Assembly (NCBI GenBank): GCA_938045805.1
Contig: CALIBL010000035.1
Coordinates: 293,529-357,528 of the forward strand
DNA from: an uncultured Rubripirellula sp.
GTDB lineage: Bacteria; Planctomycetota; Planctomycetia; Pirellulales; Pirellulaceae
Length of the DNA: 64,000 nt
Reading direction: 5' to 3'
The notes under the pieces are model-generated. The model searched no databases. It had not been told where the DNA came from and worked only from the letters and a program-made list of their open reading frames with translations. Numbering within the stretch: position 1 is the first letter of the stretch; each line of letters opens with the position of its first letter. This document shows positions 52,946-61,982 of the stretch, in pieces. The translations under genes were made by a program, and so were the position numbers.

Positions 52946-55884
52946 TCTATAAAGAAATCCTCGGACGATCTCTTTTAACAATCGCTGCAGGAATACTGCT
53001 TGCGTTAGCCACCGCAGCATGCGCGGCCGAACCAGACCAATCATCTACTCCTCAGCTCTCTGGTGATCGACTCTTTACTCTAAAGGTCAAGCCAGTATTT
53101 CAAGAAAAATGCGTTGGTTGTCACGGCAGCGACCAAGACGACCTGAAAGGTGATTTCAGCATTCTAACTCTCGAAGACTTACTTCGAGGGGGCGAAACCG
53201 GCGAACCCGCAATTGAAATTGGCCACCCAGAGAAAAGCTACTTGGTAGGTGCAATCAAGTGGGAAGATTCAGAGATGCCCCCAAAAGAGAATGATCGTCT
53301 CACCGCTGAGCAGATCTCGGATGTTGAAAAGTGGATCAAGATGGGAGCACCTTGGCCAAGCGAGAATCGGCAGAAAGAGATTCGAGATGAGGCAACAGCG
53401 AGTTTAGAGAATGCTGACGGAGTTTTAGTGGCCACCAGTGGTGGGCAATCAGAACAGTGGACCAATCGTCGATATCAGAGACAAGATATCTGGGCATTCC
53501 TACCGTTAGCAACTGAGAATGAGATCAGAGAAGCTACAGGTCATTCGGATCACATCATTGACGAATTGGTTAACAGCAAACTGGGTCAACTCAACCTACA
53601 AAGTGCTCCCCAAGCAACAGCCGCTGAACTGATACGAAGAGCAACCTACGATCTAACAGGCCTTCCACCTTCGTATCAGGACATTAAACAATTCCAGCAA
53701 GACTACGCGACAGATCAAGGTCAAGCATGGCACGATCTCATTGAAAGATTGCTTGCAAGTCCACGATACGGCGAGCACTGGGGAAGACATTGGCTAGACG
53801 TCACTCGGTATTCCGATACTGGCGGCATGTCCAATGACTATGAACGCTCGAATCTTTGGCGTTACCGCGACTACGTTATACGAGCCTTTAATTCGGACAA
53901 GCCGTACAATGAATTTGTTCGAGAGCAGCTCGCCGGTGACGAGATGGCCGATCGTTCACTGAGGCAAAGACTGGATCTCTCTCAGGATGAAATACACAAG
54001 GCGCAGATCGATGGTGACTACAACCAACAAGAAGCGGAATGGATAGTTGCCACAGGTTTTCTGCGACTCGGACCGTGGGACAACGCCATGATTGAGAATG
54101 ATGAGGCGAGACAAATCTACCTCGATGACCTAGTCAACATCACCGGTCAAACATTCCTCTCGCAAACGCTCCGCTGTGTCAAATGCCACGATCATAAGTT
54201 CGATCCAATTCCAACGAGGGACTACTATCGACTTTATTCAGCATTCGGCACAACCCAGATGGCCGAGCGGAATATCCCTTTCCTCACCGATGAGAATCGC
54301 AATCGCTTCGAGGATGAAGAAACACACGTGCGTAAAATGCTTGCATACGCCACCAGCGAAAAAGACAAGATTATCGAGGTGCAAGAGACGGCAGCTAAAC
54401 AATGGTACGAGGAGCATCAACTTCCTTACAAAAATGAGAAGGCACGGCAGAGCGATCCCGATGAAGTGAAACCGCCACGTCACGTTGGGCTGGACTATGT
54501 CCAACAGGGACAGCGTAAAGTGCGTGAGCAAGATGAATGGATTTGGAATCGACGGCTAGAACGTTTCAAGCCAATGGCACAATCTGTCTACAACGCCGAT
54601 AGCTCGATCCTTGCGTGGAATGGCGCTCGAATGCTTCGAATTAATCGCAAAAAGCAGAAGGGATCGACAACCACCAGCAACATTTTCGTGGGCGGTGCAC
54701 TGACAGCTCTCGGGGAAGCTGTCATCCCTGGTGTGCTCAGCGCAGTTGCCTTACCGACCAACACCAATGCATCACGACCGTACACACTGACGGATGCCAT
54801 CGATGGAAGACGCTCCGAACTGGCAAGCTGGATTGTAAATGAAGCAAACCCGCTCGCAACTCGCAGTATTGCCAATCGAATCTGGCAGTTTCACTTCGGC
54901 AAAGGCATTGCCGCAAACACGAATAACTTTGGTGCAAAAGGCGCAAAACCAACTCATCCATTGCTCCTCGACTTCTTGGCCCACGAACTGATCAATCACG
55001 ATTGGTCTATCAAACACCTACATCGCCTCATCATGAATTCATCGGTCTATAAAAGATCCACTCGACCTCCCAGCCGAGAAAAAGTTGCAACTGCTGATCC
55101 CAACAACGACTACCTATCACACTTCCCCCGAAGACGGCTCATGGCCGAGGAAATCAGAGACAGCATCTTGCAATCCACTGGGGAACTCACTCATGAGATT
55201 GGCGGACTACCCGTCATGCCGGAAATCAATATGGAAGTGGCGTTGCAACCTCGCATGATCCAGTTCTCCATTGCTCCTGCTTACCAACCGTCACCAACGC
55301 CAGAAACTCGCAATCGGCGTTCTGTCTATGCCTATCAGGTACGTGGCCAAGCCGACCCTTTCTCAGAACTCTTCAATCAACCTAATCCAAATGAATCTTG
55401 CGAAATGCGAGAATCAGCGGCTGTCACACCACAAACATTCGCGTTGCTCAATAGTGACATGATGAATGACCGATCGATAGCGATTGCGAAACTCATCATG
55501 AAGCAGCTCAATTCGGCAGAGGATGGCAAATCATCCCAAGCGATATCCGCTACTGTCAGCAGAGAAATGATCAATCTCGCTTTCCAAAACATTCTTCAGC
55601 GCGAAGCCTCTGAGCAAGAGCAGCAACGTCTAGTGTCTTATGGATCACGCATGATCCAGTACCATCACCAGAAAGATGCTGTTATCAAAGAATACCCAAC
55701 ACAGATCACTCGTTCTCTTGTAGAAGAATTCACCGGTCGCCCGTTTGAGTACGAAGAGATCCTTCCTGTTTTTGAAAACTATGAACAAGACACCAAAGCT
55801 CACCAAGTTTCGGAACAAGTGCGTGCGTTGGCAGACATATGCCTGATTTTATTCAACACGAACGAATTCATCTACGTTGAGTAA
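52942..55884 (+). CDS. Planctomycete cytochrome c/DUF1549/DUF1553 protein, third copy
   Basis: Exported protein of 980 aa. A signal peptide (about residues 1-29) is followed by the cytochrome domain with CVGCH (about residue 60), DUF1549 (about 215-425) ending in CVKCHDHKFDP, a long charged linker with coiled-coil character (about 450-560), and DUF1553 (about 620-980) ending LFNTNEFIYVE. The linker contains KKQKGSTTT and a Gly/Ala-rich segment. Its start overlaps the LamG remnant stop. The DUF1501 partner begins 53 bp after the stop. The reaction is unknown. Confidence 0.92.
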   Translation: MIYKEILGRSLLTIAAGILLALATAACAAEPDQSSTPQLSGDRLFTLKVKPVFQEKCVGCHGSDQDDLKGDFSILTLEDLLRGGETGEPAIEIGHPEKSYLVGAIKWEDSEMPPKENDRLTAEQISDVEKWIKMGAPWPSENRQKEIRDEATASLENADGVLVATSGGQSEQWTNRRYQRQDIWAFLPLATENEIREATGHSDHIIDELVNSKLGQLNLQSAPQATAAELIRRATYDLTGLPPSYQDIKQFQQDYATDQGQAWHDLIERLLASPRYGEHWGRHWLDVTRYSDTGGMSNDYERSNLWRYRDYVIRAFNSDKPYNEFVREQLAGDEMADRSLRQRLDLSQDEIHKAQIDGDYNQQEAEWIVATGFLRLGPWDNAMIENDEARQIYLDDLVNITGQTFLSQTLRCVKCHDHKFDPIPTRDYYRLYSAFGTTQMAERNIPFLTDENRNRFEDEETHVRKMLAYATSEKDKIIEVQETAAKQWYEEHQLPYKNEKARQSDPDEVKPPRHVGLDYVQQGQRKVREQDEWIWNRRLERFKPMAQSVYNADSSILAWNGARMLRINRKKQKGSTTTSNIFVGGALTALGEAVIPGVLSAVALPTNTNASRPYTLTDAIDGRRSELASWIVNEANPLATRSIANRIWQFHFGKGIAANTNNFGAKGAKPTHPLLLDFLAHELINHDWSIKHLHRLIMNSSVYKRSTRPPSREKVATADPNNDYLSHFPRRRLMAEEIRDSILQSTGELTHEIGGLPVMPEINMEVALQPRMIQFSIAPAYQPSPTPETRNRRSVYAYQVRGQADPFSELFNQPNPNESCEMRESAAVTPQTFALLNSDMMNDRSIAIAKLIMKQLNSAEDGKSSQAISATVSREMINLAFQNILQREASEQEQQRLVSYGSRMIQYHHQKDAVIKEYPTQITRSLVEEFTGRPFEYEEILPVFENYEQDTKAHQVSEQVRALADICLILFNTNEFIYVE

Positions 55885-55937
55885 CGCCCCCCAAGCACGA
55901 ACAACATCGAACATTACAAGATTTCAAAAAGATCAGC

Positions 55938-57323
55938 ATGCTTCATCCATCACGCAGACAATTCATTTACGGGCTTGGTTCAACGCTTGGATCTTTAGCT
56001 TTCACGTCGATGCTGCAAGGCGAAGATCGTTCGAACCCACTCGCCTCCAAACCGCCAATGCATCCAGCAAAGGCGAAAAACGTGATCATGCTTTTTATGG
56101 AAGGCGGTCCAGGGCAAATGGATACATTTGACCCCAAGCCGGAACTAACCAAGCGACACAAAGAGGAATCAAAACTTACTGGTGGTCTGGAGAAAGGATT
56201 CAAATTCTTTGTGGGTAGCCCTTTCTCGTTCCGCAACGTGGGTGACCATGGGATCCAAATGTGTGATCAATGGCAACACTTAGCTGATCCCTATATCGCC
56301 AATGAGCTGTGCAATTTCCGCGGCTGCCAAGCTGAATCACTGAATCACCCTGAAGCCTTGTTTCATATGAACACCGGCAGCCGACTGGGTGGAGATCCTG
56401 CACTTGGTGCATGGGTCAACTACGGCTTAGGAACCATCAACCAAAACCTGCCTGGTTATGTGGTGATGACCGAACTAGCAATGCCGCAAGGCGGACCGAC
56501 TAACTGGAGTAATGGTTTTCTGCCACCAAACTATCAAGGCACGCGACTTCGCCCCCAAGGATCCCCGATCCTCGACCTAGCACCACCTGCACACAAGAAC
56601 CAGAAACATCAACGTGAGACCTTAAACGAGCTAGCGTGGCTCAACCAAAAACATCTTGAAAATCTGGGTGAGCAAGATGCAAAATTGATGGCGAGGATGG
56701 AGAACTACGAACTCGCATTTCGTATGCAAACCGAAGTACCCAATGTGATCGACCTTTCACAGGAATCGGCACAGACGATTGATATGTATGGCATGAATCG
56801 CCCAGAAACCCAAGCGTTTGGTCGTCAGTGTTTGATGGCGCGACGGCTTGTAGAAAATGGTGTCCGTTTCGTTCAAATCTTCAGTGGTGGCTGGGATAGT
56901 CACGACTACCTCCAGCGGGGTCACAGTGCGCGTATCAACAGCGTCGACCAACCTTTCGCGGCTCTAATTCGAGATTTGAAGCAAAGAGGAATGCTCGAAG
57001 ACACCTTGGTCATCTGGACGGGCGAGTTTGGTCGTACCCCGGACAACAATAAACGCGGTGGCGTTTATTCCCTTGGGCGCGGACATAACAATCAAGCGAT
57101 GACAATGCTCTTGGCGGGCGGTGGAGTACGTCCGGGTATCGTGGGTGCAACGGACGAATTTGGAGCAAAAGCAATCGAGAACGTCCACCCAATCCGTGAC
57201 CTTCACGTCACGTTACTGCATCTCCTCGGACTGAACGATAACAAACTGACATACTTCCATGCGGGTCGTTACAAGCAGCTATCGCAATTTGGCGGCGAAG
57301 TCATTAACGACTTACTCGCCTAG
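55938..57323 (+). CDS. DUF1501 exported protein, copy 3
   Basis: Protein of 461 aa with a twin-arginine-type leader (SRRQFIYGLG). The N-terminal motif reads MEGGPGQMDTFDPKP, and the core VIWTGEFGRTPD and the site GRGHNNQAMT are present; in the last, Gly replaces the Asp of GRDHN seen in copies 1 and 2. The C-terminal HVTLLHLLGLNDNKLTYF matches the family. It is more divergent from the other two copies than they are from each other. It is the downstream partner of the cytochrome/DUF1553 gene and converges on the next sulfatase gene. Confidence 0.91.
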   Translation: MLHPSRRQFIYGLGSTLGSLAFTSMLQGEDRSNPLASKPPMHPAKAKNVIMLFMEGGPGQMDTFDPKPELTKRHKEESKLTGGLEKGFKFFVGSPFSFRNVGDHGIQMCDQWQHLADPYIANELCNFRGCQAESLNHPEALFHMNTGSRLGGDPALGAWVNYGLGTINQNLPGYVVMTELAMPQGGPTNWSNGFLPPNYQGTRLRPQGSPILDLAPPAHKNQKHQRETLNELAWLNQKHLENLGEQDAKLMARMENYELAFRMQTEVPNVIDLSQESAQTIDMYGMNRPETQAFGRQCLMARRLVENGVRFVQIFSGGWDSHDYLQRGHSARINSVDQPFAALIRDLKQRGMLEDTLVIWTGEFGRTPDNNKRGGVYSLGRGHNNQAMTMLLAGGGVRPGIVGATDEFGAKAIENVHPIRDLHVTLLHLLGLNDNKLTYFHAGRYKQLSQFGGEVINDLLA

Positions 57324-57355
57324 TCCATTCAAAGAAGCGTGTCCGCAAGCACGGA

Positions 57356-58849
57356 TCAGTCAAGTTCCGTTGGTGGAAAGCGTTTACGTGCGTCACTATC
57401 GATCGGCTTGCCCGTTTTCATGCTCCACCATTCACCGGCACGAGCAGGATCATGATGCGGGTTGGGGTACGGCATCCGCGCCCCAACATTTTGCCGCCAC
57501 GCATGTAACTTCTTTTTCAGGTCGGCGGTCCGACCCTTGTATTGACCTGCCAAGTTTGTAGTTTCACCAAGGTCTTGCTGCAAGTTATACAGCTCAACCA
57601 TTCCACTCCCATCAAGGTATTCGATCAACTTCCATTCCCGCTCACGAATACTGCTCGCAGGTCGATCGTGATGAAAGTGGGGGTAGTGCCAATGAAGCGA
57701 ATCCCGAGGAAGCGTCGAATCCGGTTTCTTCAGCAGCGAGACTAAGCTGTGACCGTCAATGGTCTGATTTTTCGGCAACTCGCCGCCAGCAAGCTCCACG
57801 AGCGTCGGGTAGAAGTCATAACTAATCGCGGGCTCCCCACACACAGCTCCGGGCGGCACCAACTGCGGGTACTTGATAATCAAAGGCACCCGTACACCAC
57901 CTTCGTGCAGAGCCCCTTTTTCTCCCTTCAATGGAGCGAGGCTCGAAACAATGTCATCGGCCGCTTCGCGGTAGTCATAACGTCGATGAAGGCCTCCATT
58001 ATCAGAGGTAAAAAGAATCATTGTGTCACCGGTCGCCCCTCTTTGGTCAACCGCCTCGACAATGCGTCCAAGCATGTCATCACAATGTTCAACCATCGCC
58101 GCATAGATGGGATTTGGCAATTCCCGATCCGTTGCAGCAGCTCGCTTCCGATACTTTTCTACCTTCTCAGACATGGCCCCTAATGGGATATGAACAGCAA
58201 AAGGAGAAACCATCAAGAAGAATGGATCGTTGGAATCCTGATTGATAAATTCAATTGCCCGATCCGCCTCGTAATCCGTTCGATACTGATCTGACTTAGG
58301 TTGAGGGACGTCCTTACGCTGAGTTCGGTAACGTCCGGGTAAATGAGGCCCATTGATCACAACCGAAACATCGTAACCTTGAAACTCAGGTTGGAACGCA
58401 GGGGCATTTCCCAAATGCCATTTCCCTATGTAACCAGTGCGATAACCTTTTGACCTTAACGACTCAGCGATGGTGACGGTATCAAGAGGCAACGCCATGG
58501 TGGTGAGCGGTGTCGTGATAGTCTCAAACGGTCTCCAGTGGCCTGGTATATGTGCCGTGATCCCAATTCTGGCCTGATTTTGACCAGATTGAATCGCGCA
58601 TCGAGTCGGTGAACAGACCGCCCCCGCTGCATAAAAATCAGTAAAGCGAACGCCGTCCGCGGCAAGCTGATCAATGTTCGGAGTGTCAATAAAATCGTTT
58701 CCATAACATCCGAGATCGCCCCACCCCATATCATCGATCAAGACGAGAATCACGTTAGGCTGCTTCACTGTCTCCTGCGAATAGGATGAAGTGGATATCA
58801 TTACGCTAAAGAAAATGCCAAGGGCAGCGATGACCTTCAGTCTCGCCAT
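57356..58849 (-). CDS. Exported type I sulfatase (3)
   Basis: Protein of 497 aa. ATG 58849 begins a signal peptide (ARLKVIAALGIFFSVMIS) and is preferred over longer starts at 58867 and 58897, although none has a strong ribosome site. The formylglycine motif is CSPTR in GAVCSPTRCAIQSG. Asp/Asn metal ligands are in VLIDDMGWGDLG and FTSDNGGLHR. The sequence is of the arylsulfatase A/N-acetylgalactosamine-6-sulfatase type. It converges on the DUF1501 gene with a 32-bp gap. Substrate specificity cannot be assigned. Confidence 0.92.
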   Translation of the reverse strand: MARLKVIAALGIFFSVMISTSSYSQETVKQPNVILVLIDDMGWGDLGCYGNDFIDTPNIDQLAADGVRFTDFYAAGAVCSPTRCAIQSGQNQARIGITAHIPGHWRPFETITTPLTTMALPLDTVTIAESLRSKGYRTGYIGKWHLGNAPAFQPEFQGYDVSVVINGPHLPGRYRTQRKDVPQPKSDQYRTDYEADRAIEFINQDSNDPFFLMVSPFAVHIPLGAMSEKVEKYRKRAAATDRELPNPIYAAMVEHCDDMLGRIVEAVDQRGATGDTMILFTSDNGGLHRRYDYREAADDIVSSLAPLKGEKGALHEGGVRVPLIIKYPQLVPPGAVCGEPAISYDFYPTLVELAGGELPKNQTIDGHSLVSLLKKPDSTLPRDSLHWHYPHFHHDRPASSIREREWKLIEYLDGSGMVELYNLQQDLGETTNLAGQYKGRTADLKKKLHAWRQNVGARMPYPNPHHDPARAGEWWSMKTGKPIDSDARKRFPPTELD

Positions 58850-59085
58850 AATGGATGGGTGATTCATCTGAAACCAATTCAAAAGGTAGCAACTCAACCG
58901 AAGATGGATACGAATTCAAATTCAAGGCTGACTGGCAATCAGTAAAGCATCAAACCATACTTACTTGCGTTCGTTTGGTAACATCGAATGGAAAACGTAA
59001 CGAGAAGAGTGTAACAACATCGAGAGATAAAATCAGGCATTCTCTCGATGCCAAACAACCTCAAACTATCGCTTGATTTAACAAC

Positions 59086-60837
59086 ATGCACCGATCTGCT
59101 ATTCTCACTCTCTTGCTCGCCCTGCTGAACTCTGCCTTCGCGCTCCACAACTCCGAAGCACAAAACCACCAGGGATTGCAAGAATCCGCGCAGAACCAAG
59201 AACCCCAAGGAACCGTCAATCAAGCACGCCCACTCTTTGCCCTGGCTGGAGATTCAACCGTCACGGACCACGCTGGCTGGGGCAATGGCTTCAAGGCACT
59301 TCTGCATGATGAAACCACATGCATCAACTTCGCAAAAAGTGGACGAAGCTCACGCAGTTTTCGGGCCGAAGGTTTTTGGAAACAGTGCCTCGATGCCAAT
59401 CCACAATATTTGCTGATTCAATTCGGTCACAACGACCAACCAGGCAAAGGTCCAGAACGGGAATCGGCGGCGGACGGTGATTTCAGGACCCATCTCATCC
59501 GCTTCATACAAGAGGCGAGAAATCAACAAATCAAACCCATCCTCGTGACTTCATTGACGCGACGACGTTGGAATTCAGATGGGACTATCCAAGAGAGCCT
59601 TCGTGAATATGCGGATGCAACGATAGCGGTTGCAAAAAGTCATGATGTACCGCTGATTGACTTGCACCAAAAAAGCATCCAACAGTGCGAAAAGATGGGT
59701 CCGATCGCGTATCGCGCATTTGAGCCAATGACAGATAAGGGTGCCGACCACACACACCTGAATGCTGAGGGCAGTCTAGCAGTCGCTAGTTTGGTCGTCG
59801 CAAACGTGATCCAGCTCTTGCCGGAAGTGACACCGCTTTTCAACCAGAAAAAGCTCGAACAAATACTCACCCAAGGTGAAACACCAGCAACGCTAAGCAA
59901 CGAGCTCCTGACGGTCGATCACACGAGTGACACCATCTCGATTCGAGCAGGTGAGAGAACCATCCTGACCTACAATAAACGCTCGCCACCTATCCCTGAT
60001 GGAATTGACCCCATTTACCATAGAAGCGGTTTCTTGCATCCGGTCGGATCCCCCTCAGGAAAGGTTGTCACAACTGCGTTTCCATTCGACCACCCCCACC
60101 AACAAGGCATTTTCTCCGCTTGGGTCTCCACTTCATGGAACGGTCACGAAGTAGACTTTTGGAATCTCGCAAAAGGAACGGGCAGGGTTCTTCATCAGCG
60201 TGTGAATAAGATTTTTTCTCAGAAAACTCTTATTGGATTCGAGGTGGATTTGGTTCACCAAGTACTGCAACCTCACACTGTTGATGTCCTCCGCGAGCGT
60301 TGGCGAATCACGGCAGATCACCGTCCAGATTCGGTGTTCTCGTTTGATCTACAATCAACCCAGTCAGCGATCACCGATACACCCTTGATGATCCACCAAA
60401 ATCGATACGGAGGATTTGCGGTGCGTGGGCCTGTAAACTGGCTTAGTGTTCAGGATCCAACACCACCAGATTGGCCCGCAGTCAATGGTTGCACGATTGT
60501 GAATGAACACACAGCGGATCGAATCGCTGGCAATCATCAGAGAACTAGGTGGGTAAGCATGAATGGTTTGATTGAGGGCAAGCCAGTCAGCATTACGATG
60601 ATGCACGCCAACCGCACTCAGGACTCGAGTAACGCAGCAAGATTGCACCCAAGCAAACCTTATTTTTGCTTCTCACGATGTGTGGAAGAAAGCTTTCTCA
60701 TCACTAAAGATAACCCGTTGGTTTCCCACTTTCGGTTTCTCATCACCGACGAAGCACCTAATCGAAAGTGGATCATGCAGCAGTGGGAACAATGGCAAAA
60801 GGAACTCCCCAACTCAAACGGAGATTCCAAACCTTGA
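59086..60837 (+). CDS. SGNH rhamnogalacturonan acetylesterase-like/DUF6807 fusion
   Basis: Exported protein of 583 aa with a signal peptide (about residues 1-20). Residues about 45-250 form an SGNH domain like rhamnogalacturonan acetylesterases: ALAGDSTVTDH with the nucleophile Ser, FAKSGRSSRSF, IQFGHNDQPG and DHTHLNAEG with the catalytic Asp/His. From about 280 to the end is a DUF6807 (PmoA-like) domain, marked by YHRSGFLHPVGSPSGK and FPFDHPHQQGIFSAW. Such domains otherwise occur as separate exported proteins beside sugar enzymes. The fusion suggests sequential processing of an acetylated pectic or similar glycan, but this is inferred. Confidence 0.86.
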   Translation: MHRSAILTLLLALLNSAFALHNSEAQNHQGLQESAQNQEPQGTVNQARPLFALAGDSTVTDHAGWGNGFKALLHDETTCINFAKSGRSSRSFRAEGFWKQCLDANPQYLLIQFGHNDQPGKGPERESAADGDFRTHLIRFIQEARNQQIKPILVTSLTRRRWNSDGTIQESLREYADATIAVAKSHDVPLIDLHQKSIQQCEKMGPIAYRAFEPMTDKGADHTHLNAEGSLAVASLVVANVIQLLPEVTPLFNQKKLEQILTQGETPATLSNELLTVDHTSDTISIRAGERTILTYNKRSPPIPDGIDPIYHRSGFLHPVGSPSGKVVTTAFPFDHPHQQGIFSAWVSTSWNGHEVDFWNLAKGTGRVLHQRVNKIFSQKTLIGFEVDLVHQVLQPHTVDVLRERWRITADHRPDSVFSFDLQSTQSAITDTPLMIHQNRYGGFAVRGPVNWLSVQDPTPPDWPAVNGCTIVNEHTADRIAGNHQRTRWVSMNGLIEGKPVSITMMHANRTQDSSNAARLHPSKPYFCFSRCVEESFLITKDNPLVSHFRFLITDEAPNRKWIMQQWEQWQKELPNSNGDSKP

Positions 60838-60841
60838 TTGT

Positions 60842-61762
60842 TCACTCACGGTCAACATTTTGGCCTCTCGGAAAGCGGTTTGATTCAATGATTTTTTCAA
60901 CAATCTCTTCGCTCGGGAAATCCATTACCACGACCCCCAAACGATCGCCTTGCCGTTGATTTACTTGACTGAGAAGAAAAGGATTGATGAGGGAAGCGTA
61001 AGATTCGGGGTTAATGAGACGACTTGGCACGGTTCCACTGGCGTAGTTTAGAAACCACTGGTCGAAACCGCCGTCTCGCGTCGCATCCAAATGCTGTGCG
61101 ATTTTCTGTTTCTTGACCTCAGGTAACGCTTGATAGTCATCCTGCAGGTTCATCTTGACCCAATTCAATCCACCAAGATTCCCAACACGGTCAATCAAAA
61201 CAATCTTCCCTCGGGCGGTTCCAACTGACGGTGTCACTTCAGCGGTGTACCAACGTTGTCGATATGGCTTGGTCTCCTCAAGAAAAGTTGCCTGAAAGTC
61301 TCGTGTAATTGCCTCTGACTTGGATTCCTCTTTCACTGAAATCAGCAAACACTCGGATGGGTTTTCATCGAGGAATGCATCACAAACCTGCATTACTTCA
61401 GCAAAGCTAATGCGCTGATTGATCACGCCATGGTAAATCTGAAACCTATCGTTCTGATGTCGACAACGGATATCTAGGAACCGGATCCCCAAATCCAGTT
61501 GCTCTCTCAACGTCAATGATTGGCAGCGGGCAAAGCCAAACGAAAAACCATTGTGCAAGGCAGCGCTATCGTGAGTTCCCGGAATCGAGAGATTAGACAG
61601 CAGTGCATCCTGGGGAAGCCTCTTCATCCACTGCGACGTTGCCACATATTTGGTTTCAGTGGGTTCCAGCGATCCGTGACTTGGTTGCTCCGTCTGCTCA
61701 GCTATGGAATCCGTCGATAGCGACATTAGCAAAAAACATGAAAGGAATAATCGAGAGAACAT
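60842..61762 (-). CDS. Exported PI-PLC X-domain phosphodiesterase
   Basis: Protein of 306 aa with a signal peptide (about residues 1-21). The phosphatidylinositol-specific phospholipase C X domain is shown by LSIPGTHDSA (first catalytic His), LDLGIRFLDIRC, YHGVI (second catalytic His region) and LISVKEES. The bacterial enzyme type cleaves phosphoinositides or glycosyl-PI anchors without calcium. The stop lies 4 bp from the stop of the converging SGNH fusion gene. The physiological target is unknown. Confidence 0.88.
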   Translation of the reverse strand: MFSRLFLSCFLLMSLSTDSIAEQTEQPSHGSLEPTETKYVATSQWMKRLPQDALLSNLSIPGTHDSAALHNGFSFGFARCQSLTLREQLDLGIRFLDIRCRHQNDRFQIYHGVINQRISFAEVMQVCDAFLDENPSECLLISVKEESKSEAITRDFQATFLEETKPYRQRWYTAEVTPSVGTARGKIVLIDRVGNLGGLNWVKMNLQDDYQALPEVKKQKIAQHLDATRDGGFDQWFLNYASGTVPSRLINPESYASLINPFLLSQVNQRQGDRLGVVVMDFPSEEIVEKIIESNRFPRGQNVDRE

Positions 61763-61884
61763 TTCAAATCATGTAACAGGAAGGAGCAGTTCAACAACGA
61801 ACTGAAGCAAGAAAAGAATTCCCAGGTCAGCCCACGAGAAGAGGCAGTCCGCTTAATGAATCTTAGCAGATAATCTTTATCAAT

Positions 61885-61916
61885 AAAAAAGCACCGATGC
61901 CCGAAGACACCGGTGC
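61885..61916 (-). terminator. Rho-independent terminator of the cytochrome peroxidase gene
   Basis: GCACCG (61891-61896) pairs with CGGTGC (61911-61916) and the pairing continues with TG/CA after one mismatch. On the minus strand the stem is followed by six T (61890-61885). It lies 66 bp after the stop at 61983. Confidence 0.88.
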
Positions 61917-61982
61917 CTGCACCGACTGGAGGAAACAGTCGTTACCGATGAGCCAGATCAAAAGATCAGCCCTGTTTCGAAA

